A stretch of DNA of 64,000 nt from Trematomus loennbergii (Eukaryota > Chordata > Actinopteri > Perciformes > Nototheniidae). The number at the start of each line of letters is the position of its first letter. Position 1 is the first letter of the stretch. The stretch lies in the NCBI GenBank assembly GCA_012861695.1, contig JAAOOA010000056.1, positions 4,499,760 through 4,563,759 on the forward strand, given 5' to 3'. A program made the position numbers and the translations under genes. Under the pieces are notes generated by a model. It did not search any database and was not told the origin of the DNA. It saw only the letters and a list, made by a program, of their open reading frames with translations. Shown in pieces: positions 61,901 to 64,000 of this stretch.

Positions 61901-62775
61901 TGGATACAGCATGGGAGGCGGGGCCTCATTCATTCCTATGAGAGTTGCTCATTCGCGCATGATGATAAAATGGCCCAACTTTTGAGAGAGCGAAACGTCA
62001 CAGATTACCCGGCATGCCTGAGAAGTACCCGTATGTGCGCTCATAGAGCATGCGCAACTTTAACCACGCCCCCCAAAAGGCTCGTTCACATCAAGCACGT
62101 CACACGTGTACACGTAACAGCACCGCGCGTTCATGACAGCATGGTACTGGATTGTTATGATGGATTTGATATTAACGAGGTGGCCGCAGCAGTTAGCAGC
62201 TAGCGGCTAGCTAGTAATTATGCTAATGTGACCATAAATCGTTATGTACTTTTATATTACGCTGATAACAGGATCTAGTGATATCCAAGCAACAGAGCCA
62301 TATCTGCCACAGAAAATTTTTTCTGTTCACATCACGCTCTGCCGCTCCAACAGGGAGCTCTGCTCTGAACACCCGAACGGTAAGGCGATATGGATCCGTT
62401 CTTATTGTGCATCCATGGGTAAAGGTAAAACTCATGTAGTACTGAACACGTCGCATCACATGAACGTGCCGGGCGCCGCGGTCCCGTGGGTTAGATGCGC
62501 GTTCATAATGCAGAGGGAAATAACTCTCAGAATAACGTTATTAGCACATTTTTACAACTTGAGGAACGAATGTTTTTAATAAGGGCGATACAAGTGTTCA
62601 TACTGGGTAGTTTATTTAGTTTAAAAAAATTATCCAACGATTTACAGACCACTCTTTCCCCATGTAAGTCAATGGGAAAAAGTTTCCGGGCCTGGCAATC
62701 AAACGGAAGTGTAGTACCGCCGTTTGGCCACCACGAATACTTTCATCTGAGTCCGGCGCACTTCCTGGGGGCTTG

Positions 62776-62930
<155 letters not shown>

Positions 62931-63452
62931 GGTACACCAACTCATATCTTATTTATGCTCTGCGCCGGACTGCATCTATACAGCACTTTTCTAGTCTACA
63001 AGTCACAAGTCAACATTTAACATTTCACACACATTCATGCAGAGGCAGAAGTTGCATGAATGTACCAGTATGCACCATAATCTTTGTTTTAGTCCTGGAA
63101 GCCATCTTTTTTAAAGGGGGAACACGCCTCCTCAGTAATCCTTATGTGAGGTTTTGAAGTAGGCGGGGTCTAAATTGTGATTTGTCAGGTTATGTACGAC
63201 ATAAGTTAAATACCAACAGTGTAATATGTATGTTTTGAAGGTGCAGTATTTTTGCAAATAAAGTAATTATTTTATATAATTAATTGATCATTTTTTATAT
63301 TGTTTAATGGATGTATGGGAAAAAGAAAGAAATCAAGAAAATAAATACACAAGTGGCTAAATGTCGTCAGGGGAAACCATGAGAACAAAAAAAGAGGAAA
63401 AAAACAGAGAGGAGCAGATGAATTGGCAGGAAGGTAGTAGCTTTCCTATAAC

Positions 63453-63620
63453 AGTGATGAGCAGGGTGCCACCAGTGCCACCACTAGGTCCCTCTCACAG
63501 CAGTGATGAGCAGGGTGCCACCAGTGCCACCACTAGGTCCCTCTCACAGCAGTGATGAGCAGGGTGCTACCAGTGCCACCACTATAGGTCCCTCTCACAG
63601 CAGTGATGAGCAGGGGCGTC
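63453..63620 (+). repeat. 49-bp minisatellite, copy 2
   Basis: Same unit order as 44024-44190, including the CTATAGGT variant in the third unit. Confidence 0.9.
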
Positions 63621-64000
63621 TGTGTTTTCTGTCACTTCTATAGAGCTGTGCAAATGGTTGCTGGGGAAATAAGGACAAACTGTCTCCATCTGCCTGTACC
63701 CGGCTTCAAATATTAAAACAATTATATCCATCAGATTTAAAAATGTATATTAATCATTTTTCTATGTGACAATAGGTGGTAGCTCTGAGCGGCACGCAAG
63801 TTGTATATCTTGGTTATTTAAAGGTGGGGTAGGTAATTCACTTCAGAAACACTTGTTATATTCCATGGAATGCTCTTAACATCCCGATAGCAATGAATAC
63901 ATTAAATGCTTTGACAATAAATACATTAAAAAAATTCATCTGTGGAAGCCGTGGCGCTGTAAAAAGCACGACCAATCATTTTAGCCGGCCCGGCTACAAT

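Overview
This window reads as nuclear DNA of a ray-finned fish, most likely a spiny-rayed teleost. The evidence is a vertebrate five-exon gene with GT-AG introns, a class I endogenous retrovirus, PIF/Harbinger, hAT and piggyBac-like DNA transposons, many small inverted-repeat elements and long pure TG tracts. Nothing bacterial or plasmid-like is present. Only one host gene is recognisable; most of the rest is nested transposable elements.

Layout. 1-12200: a stack of DNA transposons. These are a hAT-like element with a CGGBP1-like finger (2087-3040), a foldback element (3635-4248), and two PIF/Harbinger copies in opposite orientation (4494-6789 and 7685-10814). The first Harbinger copy is interrupted by a hAT with a BED-finger fragment (5507-6235). 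12500-24200: a possible noncoding first exon or promoter near 12.6-13.0 kb, a long pyrimidine tract, a hAT element (15963-18451) carrying a 42-bp minisatellite, and a composite inverted-repeat element (21003-22962). 24202-33848: GASK1A (FAM198A), a Golgi-associated kinase-like gene on the + strand, with several MITE-type insertions in its introns. 34000-39950: piggyBac-like remnants and nested foldback elements. 44696-54556: a provirus with two LTRs, a 5-bp target duplication, a primer binding site resembling tRNA-Ser, gag, pol and env. Protease and the N-terminal part of reverse transcriptase are missing. 58848-58947: a run of exactly 100 Ns. 58948-64000: a near-exact second copy of 39518-44570.

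Two conclusions matter most for anyone using this sequence. First, GASK1A and the young provirus are broken by many frame changes that almost all run in the same direction, each equal to one missing base. Splice sites and family motifs are otherwise intact, so unpolished long-read indel error explains this better than gene death. Second, the 5-kb duplication across the gap differs from its partner by roughly ten single-base indels and, in my reading, essentially no substitutions. It is therefore probably an unmerged contig or a false duplication rather than a biological one. Coordinates of repeat edges are exact where a target-site duplication is quoted and approximate elsewhere.
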